Shown here in pieces: positions 1 to 11,900 of a DNA stretch of 64,000 nt. Source of the stretch: Symbiodinium kawagutii (taxonomy: Eukaryota > Sar > Dinophyceae > Suessiales > Symbiodiniaceae); contig VSDK01022113.1 of NCBI GenBank assembly GCA_009767595.1, positions 147,742 to 211,741 on the forward strand, read 5' to 3'. Made by a program: the position numbers and the translations under genes. Every line of letters begins with the position of its first letter. Positions within the stretch are counted from its first letter, which is position 1. The notes under the pieces are model-generated. The model was not told where the DNA came from. It did no database searches and worked only from the letters and a program-made list of their open reading frames with translations.

Positions 1-153
<153 letters not shown>

Positions 154-345
154 GTTTGACTTCATATTTTTTATTGACTGCCCCTGTGGATAGGAACCAT
201 GATCCATTCTGTGATGTTTTGCCGCATGGAGCAAGTAGGATGTGGGTCACACTATTGAACCACAAGAATTTCAACAACTCTTGATTTTGACGTCTACCAG
301 CTTCATGGTTTGGAAGCCAAGCTTCTTCATTTTCCTTCTGCATAG

Positions 346-430
346 GTGCCCGATCTGCCGACAAGCAGTTGCAGCGGTGGGCAAGAATCACTCGCTGGAG
401 GGTGTGATCGCTGGCCTTCTCAAGGCCAGG
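346..430 (+). CDS. RING-finger-like exon (C-terminal half), partial
   Basis: After a strong acceptor (pyrimidine-rich run ending CATAG at 341-345) the frame reads CPICRQ, about eight residues, then NHSLEGVIAGLLKA. This is the pattern of the second half of RING fingers of the CPxCR...NxxLxxLV type (as in CHFR/RNF8-like E3 ligases): the last zinc-binding Cys pair followed by the N-x2-L helix. The first half of the RING (C-x2-C...H) is not visible in the preceding 345 bases and would have to lie upstream of the window. The 3' boundary is uncertain: a GT at 431-432 is one candidate donor. A possible following exon starts after the acceptor at 728-729. Family assignment is an inference from a short motif; it could be a pseudo-exon. 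Confidence 0.4.
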
Positions 431-486
431 GTCTTCCCCAGCTTGCAGAGTGTGTTAGGATTTGTAGGTTGTGGGAGTACCCAAAC

Positions 487-582
487 GGTGGTTTCTCAAA
501 ATAGGGAACTAGAAAATGTTTGGTTTATTACTAGACATGACGAATGGATGATGGGGGGTACCCCTAGTCTGAGAAACGCCCG
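487..582 (-). mobile_element. Miniature inverted-repeat element, family A copy 1
   Basis: About 96 bp bounded by imperfect inverted ends: GGTGGTTTCTCAAAATAGGG on the left, and on the right a segment whose complement reads GGGCGTTTCTCAGACTAGGG. The interior carries GGTTTATTACTAG, the complement of the internal AGTAATAAACC of the copy at 22230-22337, so this copy lies in the opposite orientation. No coding capacity. Confidence 0.7.
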
Positions 583-895
583 AATCTCTATAAGGCTGGA
601 ATGAGCCACGGGAGGAAGAATGTTATCATTACTTCGTTTGGCCTTTGAAGCATTTGTCAGTTGAGCCTATGTCCCACCCTGTTTTGAACCTCTGAAAAGC
701 TGTTTGATGTTTTGTTTCCCTCTTTTCAGATTATCCCAAGTTGTCCGGCAGATCTACCCCGCTGATGATCATCAGGGGCAAAATGATGATGGACACAATC
801 CAGCGTTAGCGAATATGATGGGCCATTCACCATGACTTATCAACGAAATACTCACCACAGGTCATTCGTGCTCAGTAATGCCAGCGAGTAATACT
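583..895. other. Spacer with possible exon
   Basis: A good 3' splice signal (pyrimidine-rich stretch ending CAG at 727-729) is followed by an open frame to about 835 containing RQIYPADDHQ. It could be the exon after the RING-like exon. The phase cannot be matched to a canonical donor, so it is not called as CDS. Nothing else recognised. Confidence 0.3.
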
Positions 896-1097
896 ATATG
901 GTAGTGGGTCAAAACCCCGTACCCTGGTTCCCCTATCACTAACCATTGTTTTCCCTATAGTTGTGTTGGTTATTATCCTCCATTATTGGCTGGTTATATA
1001 ACTGCTTGGCCCATAGGCATATATAGCTGGTATATCCCCTATAGCCTATGATTGTTAGCTATCATCCCCTATCAACAACCATAAGCCAGCTATAATA
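896..1097 (-). mobile_element. Miniature element family B plus adjoining repeat (composite), copy 1
   Basis: Read on the minus strand, 1022 to 896 matches the family-B consensus: ends ATATGGC(T/A)RTGGGYCAA, interior with GGATAAT..CCA..AATAATAGGGAAAACAATGG, then GGGGAACC.GGGTACGGGG, ending TTGACCC. The flank 1022-1097 matches the sequence at 62262-62323 (AGGGGATGATA..., then AGGGGATATACCAGCTATA), which abuts another family-B copy in the same relative order. The two parts therefore appear to travel together. Confidence 0.75.
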
Positions 1098-1320
1098 TGG
1101 CTAATACTATGGCTATATGGCCAATACTATGGCCAATACTATGGCTAATATTGTGGCTAATACTATGGCTAACACTATGGCTAATAGACCTTTGCAAGGC
1201 CAATCCAGAAAAGCAGCGTTCCGTTGCGGCCCTGGCGGATCTGGATAGTCGTGATCCATTGCACGCTGCGGCCTCAGTGTATCGATTTGGGCAGTGGTTC
1301 GATTCTGGTTTTGCCAAATT
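1098..1320. other. Spacer with TATGGCTAA repetition
   Basis: 1098-1185 is a degenerate tandem of CTAATACTATGG units that grades out of the adjoining element. The rest shows nothing recognised. Confidence 0.5.
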
Positions 1321-1382
1321 GTGGTTGCTTAAAATACGGGCGCCCCCAAAAATAGTAGGTTTATTTGTCTGAGACACGTCCA
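1321..1382. mobile_element. Family A miniature element, short diverged copy
   Basis: The left end GTGGTTGCTTAAAATACGGG resembles the family-A end GGTGGTTTCTCAAAATAGGG. The interior has AATAGTAGGTTTA, and the right end complements to GGACGTGTCTCAGAC, similar to the right end of the copy at 487-582. Shorter than the other copies, so internally deleted. Confidence 0.5.
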
Positions 1383-1990
1383 AATGGTGCATGATTCAAT
1401 CTTAAAGCAGTTTGGGTTCTACGGAATCCAAAACAAGGGAGATTGGGAATCATCAATAGCTTCGACATTAGTAGACCTTTCGAGAGAAAGTGCAAAGAAT
1501 TCCTGATTGGACTCTGGTTTCCCAGCCAATAGCAATCAGTGGCTTGTTCATTGATGTGGCACGCACCTGCATATGCTCCAAATAACACATAGATACTCAG
1601 CACATCAGTCTGTTGGTTCTTCTTGAGATCTTCCTCAATCAACGGTCCACTCTCCCTCCCAGGACAACGGTTACGATTTGGGCAAGCTTCGGGGCCTTGG
1701 TGATCCTGCAGCAGGTGCAGCTTTTGCCAGGGTTTGTTCCGAATCTTTGTGTGTACATTTTTACATGCAGAGTGTATGGATACATATCTCAATGTCCAGG
1801 TGTGTATGTAGAAATGTATGCATACATATATGTATATGTACATACCTTGCACCTTGCAAATGCAATACCTTGCACACTCATTCCTGTCGCATTACTTGTG
1901 CATTGCATTACGCGTCATCACACTAGAGTGCATCGCACTGCATCATATGGCATCAATCTATACGTCCATCCATGTATCTGTCTATTTATA

Positions 1991-2046
<56 letters not shown>

Positions 2047-5000
2047 GAAGCATGCGCAGGCACATGACTACAGCCATGGATGAATCTGAATAGATACAGT
2101 AACATGCCTTCGTATTCAGACTGATCTACAAAAAATACAATCGCAATGGGGGTTGTCCATATATTTTGTCCCTATCAAATGGCTGGTTCCCTGCTTAAAA
2201 CGATCCCTGCTTTGGGCAGTTTATGGGTACCGCCATTTCCAGACATAGCCATTTGAGTTCAACCAAGTCGTCTCACCCCAGGATGTGCCGAGCCAGGCCT
2301 GGTGAGATTGACGGTCGCTGCAGCTGCAGCTGCTGAAGCAATGGATGCTGAAAGTGAGACCCTCCCTCAGCACGGTCGGGGTCGCCTCGAAGCATTCCGA
2401 CCATCCGCAGATTTTCCGCTTCATGGTCTTGTTTTCAAAGAAAGACAAGGGTTGTTTGAGGTATTCCTCATTGAATGGACCCAAATTGTGAAATTGGAAT
2501 GAAACCTCCGAAGATTCCAGCCTTTGAGGGTTTCGACCTGGCCTCAGAATTGAGGAACAGCGAGAACAGTGACATGGATTCTGATGAAGACTATGAAGCC
2601 CGCAGCTCATTTTGTTTTCAGCTTGCATTGTTTCCAGTGTTGTTGTGGCTGGTATCTGTCAGGACGAGCCAGCGTACGCTTCTCAGATATGGATCTGCCT
2701 ATTTGCCTAGCAGACTGCATCCACTGCATCCACTGCATCGACTGTATCCTTGCTGTGCTGCGTAGAATTTTCGATTCGTAGAAGCCAGTTTGGAAGCAGC
2801 ATCGCAGGCATGCGTGGGCCGGAACTGGGGTTTCAATCTGAGCGTGGCTGTGCTCTGGGGAGACTCCAAAGGTACCAGGTTTGATGCCCAATCTGTTGGT
2901 AGACAGATGTTGTGATGAATCCGGGAGAATACTGTTGTTAATCCTGATGCTTAAACAACAGTAACCAACAACAAACGACCAGTACCCCGCAGGATCATCC
3001 CATCAAAGCCGCTCACAGACTCCATCCAGTGCTGAACACATCGAAGTCCTAGCAATGTTTCTGAACACTTTTCCCGGTGCATATACGTGGGTATGTACAT
3101 ATGGATGCACTACATATACATTTCTCAAATGTGAAAAATATGGGTCAAGAAAACACCATCCATGCAACCATTTCGTTAGCTCCGCCTGTTCACCAGAACC
3201 AAGGCTGTCCGGCCTGCGTGTACCAAGTGCGGTGTTCCTGCTTGGAGACCCTTACGTTTGATACCCGGCCGAAAGGATGACACCTAGGCATGACATGGCA
3301 TGACCCCATCCACCACGATAGACTCCAGTGATTTGGGTCTTGGATTTCAAGAGTCACTTATTGTAGATAGCTTCCTATCCCAGTACATGAAGTATCACAC
3401 CAGCAGGTTGAGCTATGACAGATTGCCAGTTAGGCATCAAGAGTTGGCAACAAGAAGAGTGTGTTGCACTCCCCGTTTCACCAGCCGTTGATCATCAGGT
3501 TCTGCAGCCGAAGCAGCGGTTTCACATCCAATGGCTGCAACGGCACTGACTAAGACTGCGCTTGTCGGATCCTTGTGCCGTTGGCGTTGCTGCGCACACC
3601 GCAGATACACAATGACTTCCGTCGAACAAACTCCGGCAGTGATGGCCTTCAGCTTAAGGCTCGTAATACATTCGAAGAAGAGATTCTACAGGCAGGGCTC
3701 ACTGCCTAGGACAAGCGTACTGCTCTTAGGACGATTCAAAAGGTGAAAGCTATCGTGAGGTATTTCACGTGAGAAAATCAATTTGGGATGTGAACCAGGG
3801 CTCCAAATTTATGCATAGCCCAACAGCAGCCATGGGGCCGCAGGAATGGCTTTGCTCGAAAGGCTTGAGTTTGCTGCAGGCAAAGGGTGCAATGAGGGAT
3901 GGCCGGTGGTACCCAAATTCTGAGCCGCTTCAACGGTGAACCTGGAGTCTTTTGGCATAAGCTGGTCGTTCCAGCTGCTGTGGTAGGTCTTGGTAGCCCA
4001 AGTTGAGCAGTGAACGGATGGCTTGCTGCAAGGCGATCGAACATTTGCTTGCTGCTCCAAATCCCGTCGCTGCCTCAATGACCAAACCAGGGAGAGAGAG
4101 AGAGCGGCCACAAGACCAAAATCCTTGGATGTTGATGATAGGATGTTCTACAGTCGTTGGTGACCAGGCGGCAGAACCCATCATGGCTAGTTGGCTATTG
4201 GTTCTTCAAGGTACCATAATCAACCATCCTTTGCCATCATCAGCCATTGACCATCTTTAGTTCAGTAGCCACTCTTATACCCGTCATCAACCATCATCCG
4301 CCATCCCATCATGAAGCATCCTCGACCATCCTGCACAGGTGACCATCACTAGCCAGCATGAACATGCATTAACAATAGTTATGTAATTCAGAATCACCAA
4401 ACCCATCATCCAACCCGTTCGTCCAACCCATCATCCAACCCATCATGAACCGTGGACACTGCCCCCTATGACAGCTGCAGGAAGGACTTCCCGCTGTGCG
4501 TTGGCATGGTCCAGGTGGCGCGTTCACGGTGGACGATTTTTTGTCGTTAATGATGCCTCACAATCATGGATGTTGGTGATTGATAGTGGTCAACATTAGT
4601 GATTGATTATTAGTATCCAAGTGTGACTGTGATTTGGTTCAGTGACAGGAGTGATTGATTACTATTCCCCAAAGTCATAGTTGATAATTCATAACGTTTC
4701 ACAAATGGCTAACAAAGGTTTACCCCCCATGGTTTACGGTGGAATCGATACATAAATTGCGCGGAGGCCCGGAGGGATAGGAAATTGGGGTACGGGATAG
4801 AGTGATGGAGAGTTAGAAGCGTAGGTGTAAGAGACGTAGCATGGAGGACACGCTCATGGCACATCGTTTAATGCAGAGTCAAAGTTGGGCATCACAGAGA
4901 AACTCAACAGCAATGATGTGCAATGAGCATAGAGGACATCCAAGTATTCCAGAGCTGACATGCAACATCAATGGATCTGGTTGATGGAGGTGCTCCTCCA

Positions 5001-7790
5001 GACTTTCTTGCTTCGACAGAGGCAGGGCAATGACACTACTACTGGGATGAAAGTTTTTCAGCTTCAGCTTGGGGTAATGACTGGTAGCCTTGTGGTTGAC
5101 GCTGTTTGGCTGATGTCAAGACATCCCGGAGCTAGTGAGGGATCCCGGTGCACACAAGCCATCACAAGCCTGCAGCATGATTGAAGGCATGGACAAACCT
5201 TCCATTCTGCAATCCATGCAGCCAAAACGTTATGCGAGGAGTTGCCTGACTCTCAGGTAAGGACAGATGTCCTTCAAACCTTTTGCAAGTGACTTTCTGT
5301 TGTGTTCAGGCAACGTGGGCAACATGGTAGGTCAGTAGCAACCGCGCGCGTTGAATATTCCTACGTGTGATTCCTGTTCATTCCAGTAAACACCTTGTTG
5401 GCACATGAAATTGAATGACTAATCTCAGAGCCATAATAAATAGACGAGAATAGAAACCTATAACACTTGGGTCCAAAAAAAGTGTTGCAATCAGGCGCCA
5501 TCACCAGGACTTACAACTCATCGGATCGCCCAGGTGTACTCCATTCGTGAGCGCATTGCTGCAGAGGAGTGCCATGGAGTCCCATGGAGTCCTGGGCATC
5601 GCAAGCGGACATCACCGCCTGAGGTGATCTCCACGCGGATCGTTGTATGCGGATCGTTGATCAAGAGAATCACCAGTTGGATCTGTTGGCTTCAGATGTA
5701 GCAACCGAAGAATTACTAGGTTAATCTCAATTACACCAATTATGTGGTTACAACTAGGTTATAAGTATAAGTCAATTACAGTATTTGACAATGTGGCACA
5801 AATTATCACCCCCGATAATGGTACTTGGCTTCAGGCTCTAACGGTCCCGATTCCTATGCCTCGTTGGGTGACCATCTTACCCACTCGTAGCGTTTCAGCA
5901 TCTTCTGGAATCGGTTTAGTGGCAAACCTGTAGCAATCTCATCTATTTGCATTGTCAGAGTACTCGTTCTTACTGTAGATTTCCCTGTTGCCTCAATCAG
6001 TCATAGCTGTCGTGAACTATCCAGAATCGTGAGTTCAAGCACCAGCCAAGAACTTGGAGAATTTCCCAGCAATCACCCCCAAATCCGCTCAGAACTTGTG
6101 GTCCCAGAGCACTCGTAAACCGAAGAGAGCGCGCTTCATCTGTTAGGAGCTTCCTGAGCGAGCGCGTGGTCGCGGAAACTGTTGGTATGGAAGATGCTGC
6201 AGAACGCAGAGTCACAAGTTGGAAGCCCAGCGTCAAATGTGGGGATGTACTCAACCAATAAGGGCTATAACCAAGCATAACCAAGCTATAGCAAAGCAAA
6301 GCAAGCAACCAACCAACAATAGGAACATATTGAATGTATTATATATGTTTGTTCAACGGTATAACGAGATGCAACTATCCAGGAATTGTATTGGGGGATA
6401 TCGCCGTATCGCCAACAATTCCAGTGGATATCTGGAATCTATTATGGAGGGACTCAAGCAACAAGAACGGGGATATTGATATAGCTGAGAATATCGCCAG
6501 TAATCAGTTTGGTTGAAAGCTGAGCCGTGTCCGTTGCAGACAACTCAATGACCTTCATAGGGAGCGGAAGTCCCTTCCTTTGTTTGCGTTTGATAGTTTT
6601 GATCCATCGTCATATTGGCCAACAGCCGTTTGCATTTGGAGGTGCTCCAAATCATTGATCTGCAGGGTGTTTTACATTGATTCAAACCAGAGTGTGGTGC
6701 TGACTGATTCCAAGGCGAGAGCATGCTGTGCGTTGTCGTCTCAGAACAGTTGTGCTTTTGATGTACGTTTGGGTTATGCGCTTCGATGTCTTCCAAGGTT
6801 TAAATCATATCTGTGAGCAAACCCGCCACTGAGCGCTTCTGATGCACTGCCGTCATGAGGGACTGGCGCAGTAGCATACCGCACATCCTTGAGCGGCTCT
6901 TGCACTTATGTACAGCTGACTGATGCATCGGGCCCACTGAGCTGAACAAAAGAGAAGTTTTGCTCAATGTGTTCGTTTATTTGCGTCCTCAGACATGTTT
7001 TTTTGTCACAGTTCATCAGTCTTGCCTATGAAATTGCTTTTTGCGGTGTCGCTTACATTAGCTGCGATGGCAAGGATGTGCAGATGCATATGGACATGAA
7101 CATGGGTGGAGATGACCATTCTCTGAGCTGACCCACCAGGGCATCTGAAATCAACACGAACGTGGTTTCAAGAAGTTTAGCCAACCCAATCCTCTTACAA
7201 CCTCATAACAGGAAGCATAGCTGGTAGAGATTTGCAGAATTCCCATGTATTCCCCGCATTGGAAGAAGGTGATCTGCGTGACTGGAAGGCATAGCGCACG
7301 CGCGGGGGAAACGTATCCGTGGCTGCTCGCCATGGCGTCCCTGGGAAGTCATGCAGGTGGGGTTCAGTGTATCCCCAGATGGGCTTCCATTGACAATGGC
7401 GGTGTGTGTGGGTCAAAGATCCCTTGAAAACTGATCCCTAGAAATGGGTTTTAAATGCTAAGATGGGGATCATTTTTGATGGATTTTGTTGGGATGTTCC
7501 AACGGGTTTTTGGCCCATACCCCAATGGGCCCAATGGAAGAATAGGACCTTTCTGACTCAGGGTGCCATAAGAAATGATGCAACGACCGAGGCCAGCCAG
7601 CTTCAGTGGAAGACTTCGATAAGGCGGCCGCGTCATATGAAATTTCGGTGGAAAAGACTACTTGCAAGTCAGCATCCCCAGTAGCTGGTAGCATATTCAC
7701 CATGGTTATGGGGCTCAGTTCAGCTACTAGGGTTTATAACCATGGTTATATCCGAGCAAAAACCCTGCACATCCAAGTAGCAAGGTCACC
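1383..7790. other. Long stretch without a recognisable gene
   Basis: No family motif found on either strand. It contains the TATC microsatellite at 1991-2046 and CATCCAACCCAT-type tandem units at 4395-4450. At 2478-2620 an open + segment encodes an acidic stretch (residues such as SENSDMDSDEDYEA) that could be an exon end but has no identifiable partner. Many short ORFs here are compatible with chance. Confidence 0.6.
1991..2046. repeat. (TATC)n tetranucleotide microsatellite
   Basis: About 14 uninterrupted TATC/GATA units. Confidence 0.97.
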
Positions 7791-7817
7791 GACATCCAAA
7801 AAGCTCCTGGCTCCTAG

Positions 7818-8339
7818 ATGTGCCGCCAGATCTCCCATCACTTCAACAATCCCCACCCGAAGCAAAGCCCATGGCAACATGAGGTGCTGTCTGAGATGTG
7901 CGAAGGTCTGGAAGACAGACGGAATGAGGTGCTGCTTGCATTGATGTTCCTGCCAGCGTCAGCATGTAAGGGATTCTGTCTCTGCTTGGCGGAAGCAGCT
8001 CACAGAATTTGTTTGAAAAATGGGAACCTCAACTGGAGGAAAGCTGATGTTTGTTTTCTTGTGGGAATGCTTTTGACCAACCGATTGAGTGAGAGGGACA
8101 GCTGGGTATCTTTTTTAGCTGCTCACCTATTTGTCGAAGAGGGGCAGCCACCCATGCTGCAGGAGAGGCCAGTTATTGAAGCTTATCTCCGCAGACAGGC
8201 CGACACTGATGCCGGACGACGAGAGCTCTCAAAAAGTGCCAGCAGACCAGCTGTTGTGAATGATTTTTGTACAGGTCAATTATTAGCCCACTTGGAAATG
8301 TTGAATTGGCTAGTTGGGTATTTGGTACGTAACTGTTGA
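7818..8339 (+). CDS. Hypothetical ORF, 173 aa
   Basis: One of the longer uninterrupted frames outside the retrotransposon and the IMP3 region. It has a mixed, helix-prone composition with alternating charged and hydrophobic residues from about residue 20 to 150 and no transmembrane run. It does not match a family I know. It lies 600 bp upstream of the IMP3 start on the same strand, so it may be an exon (possibly with embedded small introns) of the preceding gene. An ATG at 7818 is not a supported start, because exons in this genome are typically shorter than this. It may equally be a chance ORF. Confidence 0.3.
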   Translation: MCRQISHHFNNPHPKQSPWQHEVLSEMCEGLEDRRNEVLLALMFLPASACKGFCLCLAEAAHRICLKNGNLNWRKADVCFLVGMLLTNRLSERDSWVSFLAAHLFVEEGQPPMLQERPVIEAYLRRQADTDAGRRELSKSASRPAVVNDFCTGQLLAHLEMLNWLVGYLVRNC

Positions 8340-8948
8340 TTACTACTCTGATACTGGATAGAGGCTGATACAAGATGTTTGGGATTTAGACTACCAGAAG
8401 CTCTGCACTGGGACAATGGTTCATTGCTCCGGGTGGATGCTGATCACGAACGCCTAGGTTGTCTGCAAATCCCGAACCAGTTAAGCGTGGTCATTCTCCA
8501 TACAGAAACTAATGATATAGTGATTTGGTGGATGCCTTACAATTTGTACGCAAGTCTCTTCTTGAGCGGTTGCACCAGGAGCACCGCCCTCAACAAGAAA
8601 TCCTTGTGTAGCACTAACGATGAATCCATCCCAATCATGGCTGAATGCCAGCGTCGCACAGCGCTGCCAGTGCTGCCGGATGGTTGACGAGCAGCTGGCT
8701 TGGACGCACCGGAAAGCCTCTCAAAGGCGGCGCTGTGCTCGTTTGGCACCGAAAGAGGAGTGATCCTTCCAACTTGAAAGAACTTCAGTACCTTTACAGG
8801 CAGGATTTGATCCCCTCAGTACCTGTACAGGCAAGATTTTCCAAGTTTGCAAACTTTGTAACACTTTCTGAAACTTGAAACTGAATGGCATGGAACGATT
8901 CCACACCTCCTGCAGCATTGGCTGGAAGCTCCAGCTGGGTGCTTAGCC

Positions 8949-11900
8949 ATGCGGCAGTTGAAATTTCATGAGCAGAAGCTGCTCAAGAAGGCGAGATCTG
9001 CACAGCATGGATAGGTCATGTAGCGAAGTTTGGGATGTTCAACAGGCTTAGAGCTGGGGAGAGTAGAGGATGCTGATGTGGCCAACTGCATTGCAACTGT
9101 GTCCAACAAGCTACCTCAATAGGTACACAACAAATCGCCGAATGATGGACTTCGATAGCCACCGAAATCATTCCGGGATTGACTCCACATGGGTGTGCTG
9201 CCAAAATCGGGCTCAGAACACGTTGAGAAACGACCAAAAGAGGTGTCAGCCAGAAATCAACCTGCACAGCACGGCTTGTTTTGCCCTGGTGTCCACTCGG
9301 TTCTTTCTAGGCTTCCATCAACTTTGTGTGGGTCCCTGCCATAGACTCCTTACTTTGCCGCCCTTGCCATCCGAAGGTCAATTTCTATGATTGGAAATCG
9401 ACCAGAAATGCAGGGAACCCACAGAAATGTGCGAATGATTCCCCCAGCTTTGACCTTGCCCTCAGTTTCGCCTCTTCTGAGGTTCGCGAGTCGAGCATCT
9501 TGCGCAAATATCAGATTGAAGATCGGGAGGACTATACAAAGTGCGCAAGTGACAAACGCAGACCAGTTGTAGCGATGAAACATGATGAAACCACGGCAAA
9601 TGACTCACTCAACAAACTGAGCCACGACTTTTCTTCCCCAGTGGAGCCAAACGCTCCTCTCTTTCACGTTTGGCCCCGTACCTCAGAGAACTTTCTGGCC
9701 CTTGAAAGGTACTCAAAACTCGCTGGATTGATCACCAAGCTCTGCGCGCAACTTCGGAAGCTCAAGGCAGGAATCAGGGAACACTTGGACCACTCTACAG
9801 ACCTTGAAGACGAGATATGCAGGTGTTGGCAGCACGTTCTACTTAATGCCATGCCAAATCCAAGACTGCCATTGCCCCCCTTGCATAGGGCTTGTTCAGA
9901 AATGCTTGCCTCAAAAATCGATTGTGTCCCTAGTATACCACAACTTTCATTGGTGACCGTAGCAAGCTCGACCTCGTCGCCAGTCCTCTGATGAAGACAG
10001 AATAAAAATGACCGAAATCCTGCTCGACAAGCTGTACACTCTTGGCTTGATCGACAACAAGCAGAGCCTAGAGGACATGTCATGACAATGCGATTGGCAC
10101 AGCTTTTGGCAATCGATCTGGCCTCAAAGTGGAGGAATTCTCTGGCACCGAACATCACCAAATTTGTAGCCTCACTTTGAGACTTATGAGCGGGTGGGAA
10201 TGTCCACCAAGCATCTCCAGGACTGCCACGAAATCCCTGCCTCAAAGTTTTGCCGACGTCGACTTGCCGTGGTTCTGACGAAGATGAGGCGACTCTGTGG
10301 CAAGGGGCTGTGAACACCGGGGTTGAACTACGTTGAACTAGGTCTGTTTACCGTGAGCAACTAGGTCTGTTCCCTTATACTGTGACAGTTGGATCCCCTT
10401 GAAGTATCACAGCACCACTCTGTTTTGAAATCAACCGGGTCTCCCCTTGGGGATGGTAATCCCTTGCAGGGCAGACCAGGCAAATTCTGGTGCCCTGAGG
10501 CACATCAAACGTATCAAGATGATTGGCAAAGGTTTTCTTCAGTTATGGTTGGTTATGAACCACTATTAACATCATTAACCACACAGTAAAACACATCATC
10601 TGAAGCACTCATTGACCATTGTTATTTCCCATTCTGTCGTTGCTAAATATCCCCTGTGTTAATATCCACCTTTAGCCATGACGTTTCCTGTCCGCGGATT
10701 GCCCCTCCCACGTACCACACGTCACAGCGACAGTACGACGTGAGGATGGCGGATGGGCTCAGCAAAGCCATCCAATACATCAAGCAGGCGCCGATCCGAT
10801 GCGTCAAGCGTGACCATGGCCCTGGCGAGAACACACGTTGTATGGATATCAATGAGATATACCTGGAACATACCTGGAATATCCAAACAGACCAGTATTA
10901 AACATACCTGGAATATCACTGGATAGAGTTTTGTATGATTTTGTATGAAGCATCAAAGTATAGTAATGATGAGACATAGCTGAGATAAACAATGGAAGAC
11001 CTCCGGCGCTCAGCCCACAAATCTGGAGACTGAAGCCATGAAGAGAAATATGAATCCAAACAGACACCTGGACGTTGCTTTGCAACCATCACATGGCATG
11101 TTGCCTTTGGGGGCTCTGCCGTCGTGCCTGAACTTTGAACCACACCCATCTTGGAAGCTGATCAGTGATAGTATTTCACCTATCCCAGTTGCCAACACAA
11201 TCTATATTGTTTGGCAAAACAACGCGAAGCTTTGTTGAAATGCACAACTTGAATTTGAATGATGACAGCCTGAGGCCCAATTTGCCCTGTCAGGTTTTCG
11301 ATCACTTAGGTCCTTCGGGCCTTCGGTCATTTGTGAGCTATGGCAACTTCATGGACTCAGCTGATATCTGAAATTGAATCAGTGAAGCCGCCGGATGAGA
11401 TTATCAAAATGGCGGTGCAGTTTCTCACAGATGATGCCAAATTGAAGGATCCTGCTAGTGCTACAGGTGTCACCGAAGCTGACCTGGAGAAGATCAAGTT
11501 ACCAGAGCTGCTGCCTGCTGCAGCATTGGTCCGAAGGTTGGTTCGCAGCGTTGAGGCCTTGGACAAGGCCAGAATGGCACAGGCGGCTACCAAGTCTGCG
11601 TTGGCCGCCACGCCAGTGTCTGCAAAAGCTTTAGCCTCTGCCTTAGCGCCCCCCAAGATGCCCGACGTCTCTGACTTGCTGCAGAAAGCAGGCCTCTCCA
11701 AGCTCGGGTTCCACGTGCAAGCGGACCAGTCCTTGTACAACACGTTGCAGTTGGCTTCTGAGGAAGCGAAGGCACAGAGCCGAGTGGCATTTTCTTATGT
11801 GGACTTGACCACCAAAGAAGTCTTACCTCTTTGGTTGCCTGCAGATTCCGTTGGTGGCAAGTTCACCTTGAGGGACGAAGAAGAATCCAAGCTAGCTGGC

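Noticed and set aside
1293-1310. GGTTCGATTCT, B-box-like
   Set aside because: No A-box or cloverleaf around it; not a tRNA gene.
9664-10317. 217-aa minus-strand ORF
   Set aside because: Lies entirely over IMP3 exons and introns read on the other strand; the + strand exons match a protein family.
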